Shown piece by piece: positions 8,386 through 15,222 of a stretch of DNA of 15,351 bases. Position 1 is the stretch's first letter, and each line of letters starts with the position of its first letter. The notes under the pieces are model-generated. The model was given only the letters and a program-made list of their open reading frames with translations. It did not search any database and was not told the origin of the DNA. The DNA is from Bdellovibrionales bacterium (GTDB lineage: Bacteria > Bdellovibrionota > Bacteriovoracia > Bacteriovoracales > Bacteriovoracaceae): NCBI GenBank assembly GCA_005791855.1, contig SXUH01000107.1, positions 1 to 15,351 of the forward strand, written 5' to 3'. A program made the position numbers and the translations under genes.

Positions 8386-9113
8386 TGCAAGTCTTCAAAG
8401 GGAACAACATTCTCGTCCTCGACCAAGACGCGGAGTTCGCGGAGGAGCTCTGCCGGACCCTGAACGAGAAGGGGGCTCGGACCTACCTCGCCGGCAGCAT
8501 CATCGAAGCCCAGTACTTTCTAGAGAAGTACGACTTCGACCTGCTCCTCAGCAGCTTCTACCTCTTCGACGGGAGCTTCTCCAAGCTCATCGACTGGTGC
8601 CGGTCCAACGTGGAGATCCTCCCGGTGTTCGCGGCCATCGGCTACCCGACCCCCGGGGAGAGCCACCTCACGCAGAAGCAGTCCATCGCCGAGTTCTTCC
8701 TCGTGCGGGACGCGGAGAAGATCGTGAAGGGCCTCTCGCGCCTGGTCTTCGACTACCGCGCCTTCGAGGACGCGATCTTCCAGACCTTCGAGGAGCACGA
8801 GATCCTCCTGGAGGTGAAGGTGGGAGACCGGCTCTTCCTGAGCAGGCCCGTCGAGGTAGGCCCGGACAGCATCCTCATCCTCACCGACGAGGCATTCCCG
8901 GTGGGGACCTTCGGCATCATCAAGCTCACCTTCAAGGACTACCGGACCAACGACAACTACGTCATCCCGGGCTTCTTCGAGGAGTGGGTGAGCGAGGGCC
9001 AGACCTTCGTCGTCGACCCGAACTACCAGAACCGCTGGGGCTACTTCCTGAAGCGGCTCCAGGACAAGCAGAAGCGCATCAACACGTTCATGAAGAAAGC
9101 GGCAGGTTACTAA
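8385..9113 (+). CDS. Pseudo-receiver plus PilZ-like domain protein
   Basis: A 242-residue probable cytoplasmic signalling protein. Residues 1-125 follow the receiver fold: strand NILVLDQDAEF (8-18, acidic D13/D15) and third strand DLLLSSFYLFDGSF (52-65). In that strand S57 stands where the phospho-acceptor Asp should be, and the conserved Lys near 107 (FFLVRD) is missing. It should therefore not be phosphorylated in the normal way. Residues 130-242 are a beta-rich PilZ-like domain without RxxxR or D/NxSxxG, so c-di-GMP binding is doubtful. Its C-terminal tail (GYFLKRLQDKQKRINTFMKK, 219-238) resembles that of the preceding protein (DVFMKLFKKRQSNVDAFLKS, 901-920), suggesting paralogy. The start is fixed by TGATG overlap with the upstream stop and AAGGGA (8374-8379), 5 nt ahead. 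The next gene also overlaps by 1 nt. Confidence 0.87.
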   Translation: MQVFKGNNILVLDQDAEFAEELCRTLNEKGARTYLAGSIIEAQYFLEKYDFDLLLSSFYLFDGSFSKLIDWCRSNVEILPVFAAIGYPTPGESHLTQKQSIAEFFLVRDAEKIVKGLSRLVFDYRAFEDAIFQTFEEHEILLEVKVGDRLFLSRPVEVGPDSILILTDEAFPVGTFGIIKLTFKDYRTNDNYVIPGFFEEWVSEGQTFVVDPNYQNRWGYFLKRLQDKQKRINTFMKKAAGY

Positions 9114-10384
9114 TGGACAAGAAAGCAGTCTTCAAGGAATTCCTCGACGCGAACGAGATCCTCATCGTCGACAAGAGCCCCGGGTCGCGGAACCGGCTCC
9201 TGAAGACCATGTCCGACCTCGGGGCCAAGCGCCACATGATCCACACGACGGGGAACATCTACGAAGCCGAGCAGCTCATCGCCACGAAGAAGATCGGGAT
9301 CGTCCTCTCCGACTACGCGGTCATCGGGGGCTCGGGGTTCGACCTCTTCAAGATGATCCGGGAGAAGGAACCGACGCGGAAGGACCTCTGCCTCATCCTC
9401 GTGACCTCGAACATCTCCCAGTCCGCCGTGGCGAAGGCCGCGGAGGAAGACGTTGACTCCTTCATCATCAAGCCCTACACCATCCAGAGCATCCAGGAGA
9501 ACCTCATCGCCACCGTGGCCGCGAAGGTGAAGCCGTCGGAGTACGTCCTGAAGATCGAAGAAGGGAAGGCGCTCATGGCCGCGGGCAAGCTCGAGGAGTC
9601 GCTCCCGGTGTTCAAGGCCGCCTGCAACCTCCACACCAAACCGGCCCTGGCGCTGTTCTACATCGGCCAGGTCGAGTACCTGCTCCGGGACCTGGGGAGC
9701 GCGGAGACGTCCTACAGCACGGGCCTGGGCCACATCAACATCCACTACAAGTGCCTCGTGGGGCTCTACGACATGTTCCTCAAGGAGAAGAAGCTCGTGG
9801 AAGCCTACTCGGTGGTGAAGAAGATCGCGAAGTACTTCCCCGCCAACCCGGAGCGCCTGGCGCAGATCATCCGCCTCGCCATCCAGACCAAGAACTACGA
9901 AGACATGGAGATGTACTACGAGATCTTCAAGACGCTCGAGGAGCGCGCCCAGCAGGTGACCAACTACATCGGCGCGGGGATGTTCGTCGCCGGGAAGCAC
10001 AGCCTACTGAACGCGGACCACGACCGGGCCCTGCGGTACTTCGACAACATCGCCGTCTCCTGCTCCGAGCACACCAAGTTCATCCGGGCCATCATCCTCG
10101 CGCTGGTGGACCACAAGCTGGTCTCCAGCGCGGAGAAGTTCCTGGGCCGCTTCACTCCGAGCGCGAAGCTCGAAGCCGACTTCCTGATCTCCGAGTACAT
10201 CGTCGCGAACGCCAACGGCATCGACAAGAACGTTCTGGTGAAGGACGGCCTCGCGCTCTACAACCAGAAGATCCGCGACCCGCGCTGCATGAGCATCATG
10301 GTTGATGCGATGGCTAAACTCGGCTACAAGGAAGAGAGGATCGCACCCTTCCGGCTCGAGCTAGATCTCCAGCTTTCCGCCTAG
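9113..10384 (+). CDS. Response regulator with intact receiver and helical (TPR-like) C-terminal domain
   Basis: A 423-residue protein. The receiver (14-136) is complete: D20 in ILIVDKS, phospho-acceptor D67 in IGIVLSDYAVIGG, T98 in ILVTSN and K120-P121 in FIIKPY. Residues 142-420 are almost entirely amphipathic helices with TPR-like units (e.g. 146-172 KIEEGKALMAAGKLEESLPV and 178-205). This suggests a protein-protein interaction output instead of DNA binding. No HTH, GGDEF, EAL or HD motifs are present. The ATG at 9113 overlaps the upstream stop (TAATG), with CAGG 6 nt before. It is the only member of the three-gene operon able to accept a phosphate, so it is the plausible switch of the module. 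No histidine kinase is encoded in the window. Receiver certain; TPR assignment probable. Confidence 0.92.
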   Translation: MDKKAVFKEFLDANEILIVDKSPGSRNRLLKTMSDLGAKRHMIHTTGNIYEAEQLIATKKIGIVLSDYAVIGGSGFDLFKMIREKEPTRKDLCLILVTSNISQSAVAKAAEEDVDSFIIKPYTIQSIQENLIATVAAKVKPSEYVLKIEEGKALMAAGKLEESLPVFKAACNLHTKPALALFYIGQVEYLLRDLGSAETSYSTGLGHINIHYKCLVGLYDMFLKEKKLVEAYSVVKKIAKYFPANPERLAQIIRLAIQTKNYEDMEMYYEIFKTLEERAQQVTNYIGAGMFVAGKHSLLNADHDRALRYFDNIAVSCSEHTKFIRAIILALVDHKLVSSAEKFLGRFTPSAKLEADFLISEYIVANANGIDKNVLVKDGLALYNQKIRDPRCMSIMVDAMAKLGYKEERIAPFRLELDLQLSA

Positions 10385-10439
10385 CGGTACTGAAAAACTC
10401 TTACTCCTCTCTGAACTGTTTACTTCGGCCTTCGATTTT

Positions 10440-10460
10440 GTTCTCCTAGGAGGAACTTTT
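10440..10460 (+). terminator. Weak hairpin with T-tract in the gap before the carboxypeptidase gene
   Basis: GTTCTC and GAGGAAC (10440-10456) can pair around CTAG with one bulged G, followed by TTTT (10457-10460). It contains the palindrome CTCCTAGGAG (10443-10452) and an AGGAGGAA (10448-10455). It could be a weak terminator of the signalling operon. Alternatively it is a leader structure that hides the upstream AGGAGG, which lies 19 nt from the next ATG. The stem is short, so confidence is low. Confidence 0.3.
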
Positions 10461-10474
10461 ACCTAGGGGATCTT

Positions 10475-11827
10475 ATGACATCAGCATATAAATTTTTGCT
10501 CTTGTTGCTCGTCCTATCGACGACCGCCTTCGCCGACACCGCTCACCACACCTTCATCGTCCGGTTCAAGCTCACGGACTCGCTGAAGACCTTCCTCCGC
10601 GCCAACGAGTTCGACATCACCGGTGTCAACTACCGGACCGGGGAGATCGAAGCGCTCATGGACGAGAAGGGGCTCCGGTTCCTCAAGACCCAGCGGCCCG
10701 ACATCATCTACACCTTCCCGCAGAACCTGGCCCTCGCCCCGGACCTGGAGTACAAGAATCCGCAGGAGATCGAAGAGTTCGTGAAGGACATCCACGCGCG
10801 CTTCCCGAACATCACCAAGCTCGCGGTGATCGGAAAGTCCCTCGAGGGAAGGAACATCTGGGCCGTGCGGATCACTGGCGAAGACGCCAGAAGGGCCGTG
10901 AAACCCGTGATCCTCGTGAATGCCATGCACCACGCTCGCGAAGTCATGACTCCGGAGATCACCACTGACATGATCGGCTTCCTCACCGCCAACTACGGGA
11001 ACAATCCGGAGGTCACCCGGTGGGTCGACTCCACGGTGATCTGGGTGGTGCCGATGTTCAACGTCGACGGGAACAACCGCATGTGGAACTCCGATCCGAT
11101 GTGGAGGAAGAACACGCGCGGTGGATACGGCGTCGACATCAACCGAAACTACCCCGCGTTCTGGAACACCTGCAAGGGCTCGAGCTCCTGGACCTTCGGC
11201 CAGGATTACCGCGGCCCGGCTCCAGCCTCCGAGCCGGAGACCCAGGCGATGATGAACCTCGTGAGCCAGATCAAGCCGGTCTTCAACATCTCCTACCACT
11301 CGTACTCGGAGATCGTGATCTACCCCTTCGGCTGTAAGCCGAACCGGACCCCGACCACGGAAGCCGTTGAGACCATCGGCCGGGAGATTGGCCAGAAGCT
11401 CAACTACAAACCCGGGACCGCCTGGGAGCTCCTCTACAACGTCGACGGCGGAGACATCGACTGGATGTACACGGCCCACCAGGTGATCCCGTACGTGATC
11501 GAGGTCAACAGCACCAACGAAGGCTTCCATCCCAACTACCGCCAGTGGCGAGACAAGACCGTCCAGCGGAACCGCGCGGGCTGGATGCACCTCCTGAACA
11601 AGCTCCAGGGGCCGAGCCTCCAGGGCCGGGTCAACCCGCGGATGTACTCGAACATCAAGATCACCCGCGCCGGAGACAAGTCCGTCGTCCAGGATTACAA
11701 GATCAACCCGGACGGGTCCTACTTCATCATCCTCAATCCGGGGAAGTACGACTTCGTCTTCGAAGGGCAGAAGAACACGAAGTTCTCGAACCAGAGCATC
11801 AGCTCGAAGAAGCTACTAACTCTCTAG
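10475..11827 (+). CDS. Secreted M14-family zinc carboxypeptidase
   Basis: A 450-residue exported metallocarboxypeptidase that removes C-terminal residues from proteins or peptides. The Sec signal peptide (1-20, LLLLLVLSTTAFA then D21) is followed by a propeptide-like segment (about 25-90). The catalytic M14 domain covers 95-375. Zinc ligands are H153 and E156 in HHARE and H275 in ISYHSYSE. Substrate-binding N223-R224 lie in DINRNYP, Y332 lies in the region of the specificity tyrosine, and the catalytic E343 is in YVIEVNS. Residues 380-450 form a small beta-rich C-terminal domain like the regulatory fold seen in other M14 enzymes. AGGGGA (10465-10470) precedes the ATG by 4 nt. It stands alone on this strand and ends with a strong hairpin at 11836-11858. 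Predatory or proteolytic nutrition fits but is inference. Confidence 0.94.
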   Translation: MTSAYKFLLLLLVLSTTAFADTAHHTFIVRFKLTDSLKTFLRANEFDITGVNYRTGEIEALMDEKGLRFLKTQRPDIIYTFPQNLALAPDLEYKNPQEIEEFVKDIHARFPNITKLAVIGKSLEGRNIWAVRITGEDARRAVKPVILVNAMHHAREVMTPEITTDMIGFLTANYGNNPEVTRWVDSTVIWVVPMFNVDGNNRMWNSDPMWRKNTRGGYGVDINRNYPAFWNTCKGSSSWTFGQDYRGPAPASEPETQAMMNLVSQIKPVFNISYHSYSEIVIYPFGCKPNRTPTTEAVETIGREIGQKLNYKPGTAWELLYNVDGGDIDWMYTAHQVIPYVIEVNSTNEGFHPNYRQWRDKTVQRNRAGWMHLLNKLQGPSLQGRVNPRMYSNIKITRAGDKSVVQDYKINPDGSYFIILNPGKYDFVFEGQKNTKFSNQSISSKKLLTL

Positions 11828-12103
11828 AACTTTCCGGAGCGCCTCCTCGAGGCGCTCCTTTATTTCCTTCGAATCGTCCGGCGTGGCCTCGAGGATGAAC
11901 TTCTTCTCCGGGTAGCAGGCCATGGCGATGCCCTCGGAGCACTTCCCGAGGCAGCCGCTCCGAATGATCTTGATGTCCTTGCCGTGGGTTTCCTTGGACC
12001 ACTTCTTTAGCTTGTCCGTGAGCTCCTTCGAACCCTTCTGGATGCAGTTCTCGTCGTCCTTACGTTCGTAGTTGCACACGTGGAGCTCCACGTGCGACTT
12101 CAT
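11816..12103 (-). CDS. Thioredoxin-like [2Fe-2S] ferredoxin
   Basis: A 95-residue electron-transfer protein. The four expected cluster cysteines are C10 (HVCNYER), C20, C51 and C55 (SGCLGKC), the C-x9-C-x30-C-x3-C layout of the thioredoxin-like family. An extra C63 follows. The ATG at 12103 gives the usual short N-terminus MKSHVELHVC, with a purine-rich GAGAG about 8 nt upstream. An in-frame GTG at 12118 would overlap the PhoX-like gene stop as GTGA, a common coupling arrangement, but its GGGGGAG is only 2 nt away. The gene follows the PhoX-like gene directly, so they are probably co-transcribed. Its last 12 bp overlap the convergent carboxypeptidase gene, and the carboxypeptidase terminator lies inside its 3' end. 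Redox partner unknown. Confidence 0.88.
   Translation of the reverse strand: MKSHVELHVCNYERKDDENCIQKGSKELTDKLKKWSKETHGKDIKIIRSGCLGKCSEGIAMACYPEKKFILEATPDDSKEIKERLEEALRKVLES
11836..11865 (+). terminator. Rho-independent terminator of the carboxypeptidase gene, inside the ferredoxin coding sequence
   Basis: GGAGCGCCTC (11836-11845) and GAGGCGCTCC (11849-11858) form a perfect 10-bp GC-rich stem with a CTC loop. TTTATTT follows (11859-11865). It begins 9 bp after the carboxypeptidase stop and points the right way. On the other strand it encodes ERLEEAL of the ferredoxin and lacks a T-tract, so it should act for the plus strand only. The T-tract depends on an ATA-AAG codon pair in the ferredoxin. 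Confidence 0.75.
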
Positions 12104-12114
12104 CTTCTCGTCTC

Positions 12115-13662
12115 TCACAGCTCCCCCGCGACGATCCGGTCGAGGAGGGGTCCTTCGATGGTGACCACGCAGGGCTTCGGGATGTCTCCGTCGGGCCAGC
12201 GGCTGGTGAGGTCGGTCGCGGATGTCCCTTCTTCCCCCGGGTGCTGGACGGCGAGGAAGAGGGTCTTGTGGTCCGGAGAGAAGCACGGGCCCGTGAGTTC
12301 GGAGTCCCTTGGCCCCGAGGCCACGCGGATGATCTTCCCCTTGTTGTTCCCGGAGCGCAGGAAGACGAAGAGGCTGTTGTTCCCGAAGCCCTTGTACGGA
12401 CCCTTCTCGATCTCCCGGCCGGAGATGTCGGAGGTGAACCAGAGGTTGCCCTTCGGATCGAAGACCATGTTGTCCGGGCAGGAGAAGCCGGTCTTCTCGC
12501 CGCCCGCGACGAAGGTGTCGTGCTTGAAGGTCAGGGACCCGGGGTCGTCGTTGCCTTCCATGATCTTCAGGATCGAACCGTGGAAGTTCTTGTTCGCCTT
12601 GTTATTGGTGAGGGCCACCAGCATGTTCCCGCTCAGGGGATCGAACTCGATGTCCTCGGGCCGGTCGAGGGGAGTGGCGCCGACGAGCTTCCCGGCTTCC
12701 CGGGCGTAGACCTGGATCTCCGTCTGGTCCTTGAACTTCTCCATCAGGACGGGGTGGTCCTCTCTCTTGAGGGAGATCCACTCACCCTTGAGGAGGTCAG
12801 CCACGTAGAGCGTGCCCGTTTCGAGGGAGTCGGTGGCGTCGGAGATGAACTTGTAGAGGAACTGGTTGCTGGCGTCGTCGCCGGTGTAGGCCACGACCTT
12901 CCCGTTCTTGGCCTTCGTCACCGCCGCCCGCTCGTGCATGCACCTGCCGAGGGAAACGAGCTTCTTCGCCTTGGCGGTGAGGGGATCGACCTCCACCACC
13001 CAGCCGTAGTGCTCCGGCGGGAGCGGGTAGATCTCCTCCCACTTCTGCCAGCTCGGGGTCTTGTTCCCCTGGCGATCGAGGTCGCCGTAGAACATGTCGT
13101 AGTTTTCCTCGCAGGTCAGGAACGTCCCCCACGGCGTCTGGCCCCCGGCGCAGTTGGCGAGGGTCCCGATGGCCGTGGTCTTCCCCGCGATGGGTTTGGG
13201 CCAGGCGAACGGGATCGGCGTGGTGGCGTCGATCCGCTTGTTGTACTTCGAGTCCGGGAGGACCTTCCAGTCGCCGTCGATCCGCTTTATCTCCACCAGC
13301 GTTCCTCCGACCTCGAGGCGCTCCCGGTCGATGTTCTGCCGCGTGCGGGCCGGGCCTCCGATGAAGAGGGAGTTCACGTACTCGTGGTTCACCCAGAGGA
13401 TCCCCTGGTCCTGGCCCGTCGGCTGGTAGGCGATGTAGTCGTTGTTGTACCCGAAGGTCTGGGTGGCGTTGATCTTGTCTCCCCAGCGCAGGAGGATCTT
13501 ATGTTGGAGGCCTTCGACGAGGAGGAGCTTGTCTTCGGTGGAGGGCGGGGGATGCGGGAGAGTAAACTTCGCGGTCTTTAGCGAAGCGGCCAGGAGACCC
13601 TTCGGGAGGGTGGCCAGCGTCCCGGAGACGCCGAGAAACTGGAGGAAATCTCTTCTTTTCAT
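12115..13662 (-). CDS. Tat-exported PhoX/DUF839-family protein (putative alkaline phosphatase)
   Basis: A 515-residue beta-propeller-type protein of the PhoX family, whose studied members are periplasmic Ca2+/Fe3+ alkaline phosphatases. The start at 13662 gives a twin-arginine signal KRRDFLQFLGVSG (residues 2-14) ending near GLLAAS, and GAGG lies 6 nt ahead. An in-frame ATG at 13686 would bury the Tat motif and has no ribosome binding site. Family landmarks include GILWVNHEYVN (87-97) and CAGGQTPWGTFLTCEEN (171-187). C184-E185 correspond in position to the metal-ligand Cys/Glu region of Pseudomonas PhoX. Blade motifs include RPEDIEFDPLSG and CPDNMVFDPKGNLW. The stop overlaps a possible GTG start of the ferredoxin gene. 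Phosphatase activity is inferred; some relatives may differ in activity. No Pho box was found upstream. Confidence 0.9.
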   Translation of the reverse strand: MKRRDFLQFLGVSGTLATLPKGLLAASLKTAKFTLPHPPPSTEDKLLLVEGLQHKILLRWGDKINATQTFGYNNDYIAYQPTGQDQGILWVNHEYVNSLFIGGPARTRQNIDRERLEVGGTLVEIKRIDGDWKVLPDSKYNKRIDATTPIPFAWPKPIAGKTTAIGTLANCAGGQTPWGTFLTCEENYDMFYGDLDRQGNKTPSWQKWEEIYPLPPEHYGWVVEVDPLTAKAKKLVSLGRCMHERAAVTKAKNGKVVAYTGDDASNQFLYKFISDATDSLETGTLYVADLLKGEWISLKREDHPVLMEKFKDQTEIQVYAREAGKLVGATPLDRPEDIEFDPLSGNMLVALTNNKANKNFHGSILKIMEGNDDPGSLTFKHDTFVAGGEKTGFSCPDNMVFDPKGNLWFTSDISGREIEKGPYKGFGNNSLFVFLRSGNNKGKIIRVASGPRDSELTGPCFSPDHKTLFLAVQHPGEEGTSATDLTSRWPDGDIPKPCVVTIEGPLLDRIVAGEL

Positions 13663-13685
13663 CACGAACCTCGTAGGGTGAAGCA

Positions 13686-13715
13686 TTTAGAAATAATTCG
13701 AAAACATGATATTAT
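13686..13715 (+). promoter_or_regulatory. Candidate promoter of the DCC-family gene
   Basis: TTTAGA (13686-13691) and TATTAT (13710-13715) lie 18 bp apart in an AT-rich interval. The start would fall about 13722, next to the ATG at 13723, which has no Shine-Dalgarno. A leaderless mRNA is possible. The -35 match is only moderate (4/6). Confidence 0.35.
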
Positions 13716-13716
13716 A
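13711..13716 (-). promoter_or_regulatory. Consensus -10 (TATAAT) facing the PhoX-like gene
   Basis: On the minus strand these six bases read TATAAT exactly, and a start near 13704 would give a leader of about 40 nt before the ATG at 13662. No good -35 was seen at 16-18 bp upstream, so activator help is possible. It overlaps the -10 of the opposing DCC promoter, meaning both cannot be used at once on one template. Confidence 0.4.
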
Positions 13717-13722
13717 CAATCT

Positions 13723-14103
13723 ATGGATTACCAATTACCCCTCATCCTATACGATCCCGAGTGCCCTTTGTGTTTAAGATTCAAACAAGGTTTGGAGTAC
13801 CTAGATCAGTCCTTACATTTTGTTTCAGCGCGTGATGAGAAAGTCTACGAACTCTTTCCCGAGCTAACCAAGCAAGATTGCTTGCAGCGGGTGCACCTGC
13901 TCACCGCCGAAAGAAAGGTCCTAGCGGGGCCCGAGGTGGTCGACTACCTGGTCAAAACCTTGCCGGGGATCTCCAAGCTCGCCTGGCTCTTGGATAACGA
14001 CCAGGGGAAGAAGGTGAAGGACTTCTTCTACCAGAAAGTGGAAGAACTCCGGGAGCTTTCCCAGAAGAAGGATGAGGACTGTAACCAGTGCCCGAAGCGC
14101 TAG
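13723..14103 (+). CDS. DCC-family (DUF393) thiol-disulfide oxidoreductase-like protein
   Basis: A 126-residue small thioredoxin-related protein. The family signature is LPLILYDPECPLCLRF (5-20), where C14 and C17 form the CxxC redox pair after a D-x-x-C start. A second CxxC, C120-x-x-C123, lies at the very C-terminus (DCNQCPKR); terminal cysteines occur in some relatives. The ATG at 13723 places the signature at the usual distance. A GTG at 13678 is in frame but would start inside the promoter region and add an unmatched 15-residue tail. The first 40 codons are clearly AT-richer than the rest. It is divergent from the PhoX-like gene and converges on metF across a large palindrome that begins right after its stop. 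Substrate is unknown. Confidence 0.85.
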   Translation: MDYQLPLILYDPECPLCLRFKQGLEYLDQSLHFVSARDEKVYELFPELTKQDCLQRVHLLTAERKVLAGPEVVDYLVKTLPGISKLAWLLDNDQGKKVKDFFYQKVEELRELSQKKDEDCNQCPKR

Positions 14104-14260
14104 CTAGAACTCATTTCAAAACCTCATCCGCACCGGCGGCCCGGTTCGTCGTTGCCGTCGTCGTTCCTCCCTGCGACGTGCCTTAGCACGCCTCGCCGGG
14201 CCGCCGGAACGGTCGTCACTCCTAGTCGCCTAGAACCTGAGGTCTTGAAACGAGTTCTAG
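14104..14260. repeat. Compound palindromic element between convergent DCC and metF genes
   Basis: The outer arms are 14104-14126 and 14238-14260: 23 bp each, inverted, with 21 identities. Both differences are A/G, and in minus-strand RNA they give G-U pairs, so the whole stem can form. The inner arms CCGGCGGCCCGG (14133-14144) and CCGGGCCGCCGG (14196-14207) are a perfect 12-bp inverted repeat. Inside is a small hairpin CGTGC-CTTA-GCACG (14177-14190). CGTTCC (14162-14167) and GGAACG (14206-14211) offer an alternative pairing. Both ends carry CTAG, and the metF stop codon lies within the right arm. It may be a bidirectional terminator-like structure, a structured RNA, or a non-autonomous mobile element (CTAG/TA ends fit IS630-type insertion). 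No family was recognised. Confidence 0.75.
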
Positions 14261-15213
14261 AACAGCTTCGAAGCGATGTGCTGGATCGACGTCGACTTCC
14301 CCATGGAGTAGAAGTGCAGGCAGGGAACCTTGTTGGCGATGAGTTCCTTGGACTGGTGGATGGCCCACTCGATCCCGACGTTCTTCACGTCGTCGTCGGT
14401 GCGGCACTTCTCGATGGCGTCGATGAGGTCCTCCGGCATGTCGATGAAGAAGTTCCGCGGGAGGTTGAAGATCTGGGACTTGGTGGTGATGGGCTTCAGC
14501 CCCGGGATGATCGGCACGGTGATCCCCTCGGCCTGGCACTTCTCGACGTAGTCGAAGTACTTGGCGTTGTCGAAGAACATCTGGGTGACGATGTAGTCGG
14601 CGCCGTTCTCGATCTTCTTCTTGAGGTACTTCAGGTCCGTCTTCAGGTTCGGGCTCTCGAAGTGCTTCTCCGGGTAGCCGGCGACCCCGATGCAGAACTT
14701 CGTCGGCGTCGGATTCTGGAGCTCGTCGGAGAGGTAGTGGCCCCGGTTCATGTCGTGGATCTGCGAGACGAGTTCGTCGGCGAAGCGGTGGCCCCCGGGG
14801 GTGGGTTCGAAGGATTTCTGTCCCTTGATGCTGTCGCCGCGGAGGGCGAGGACGTTGTCGATCCCGAGGAAGTTGAGGTCGATGAGGGCGTACTCGGTCT
14901 CCTCCTTCGTGAACCCGCCGCAGATGATGTGCGGAACGGTGTCGACGTTGAACTTGTGCATGAGGGCCGCGCAGATCGAGACGGTCCCGGGCCTCTTCCG
15001 GATGGACTTCTGCTCGAGGAGCCCGTTGGGCATCTTCTTGAAGACGTACTCCTCCCGGTGGTAGGTCACGTCGATGAACTTCGGCTTGAACTCCATGAGC
15101 GGGGCCACGTTGTCGAAGAGCTTCTGGATGCTCTCGCCGGTGCTCGGCGGGAGGATCTCCAGCGAGAAGAGCGTGCTCTTGGCGTTCTTGATGTGTTCGA
15201 TTACCTTTGCCAT
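14257..15213 (-). CDS. metF: 5,10-methylenetetrahydrofolate reductase
   Basis: Reduces 5,10-methylene-THF to 5-methyl-THF, the methyl donor used by methionine synthase. The 318-residue single-domain enzyme has the bacterial MetF form. FSLEILPP (16-23) has catalytic Glu E19 (usually FSFEFFPP). LALRGD, IGVAGYPEKH, GADYIVTQMFFDN, the flavin-region IIPGLKPI and a C-terminal CLHFYSMGKS follow in order. There is no SAM-regulatory domain, as is normal in bacteria. AGGG lies 5 nt before the ATG. The gene starts 9 nt after the metH stop, so both are one operon and act in consecutive steps. The stop TAG is formed by the CTAG end of the adjacent palindrome, and the final residues KLF overlap or abut it without shortening the protein noticeably. 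Confidence 0.96.
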   Translation of the reverse strand: MAKVIEHIKNAKSTLFSLEILPPSTGESIQKLFDNVAPLMEFKPKFIDVTYHREEYVFKKMPNGLLEQKSIRKRPGTVSICAALMHKFNVDTVPHIICGGFTKEETEYALIDLNFLGIDNVLALRGDSIKGQKSFEPTPGGHRFADELVSQIHDMNRGHYLSDELQNPTPTKFCIGVAGYPEKHFESPNLKTDLKYLKKKIENGADYIVTQMFFDNAKYFDYVEKCQAEGITVPIIPGLKPITTKSQIFNLPRNFFIDMPEDLIDAIEKCRTDDDVKNVGIEWAIHQSKELIANKVPCLHFYSMGKSTSIQHIASKLF

Positions 15214-15222
15214 AAATACCCT

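Noticed and set aside
8597..9112. N-terminal extension of the receiver-TPR gene in the same frame
   Set aside because: The extension is Arg/Pro/Gly-rich antithetical-frame translation of the preceding gene. The ATG at 9113 has the TAATG junction and begins directly before the receiver.
12104..12286. Extended ferredoxin start reaching to 12286
   Set aside because: The added residues overlap the PhoX-like coding sequence in another frame and do not resemble the ferredoxin family, which starts a few residues before the first cluster Cys.
13663..13745. Pho box upstream of the PhoX-like gene
   Set aside because: No direct repeat resembling TGTCAC with 11-bp periodicity is present.
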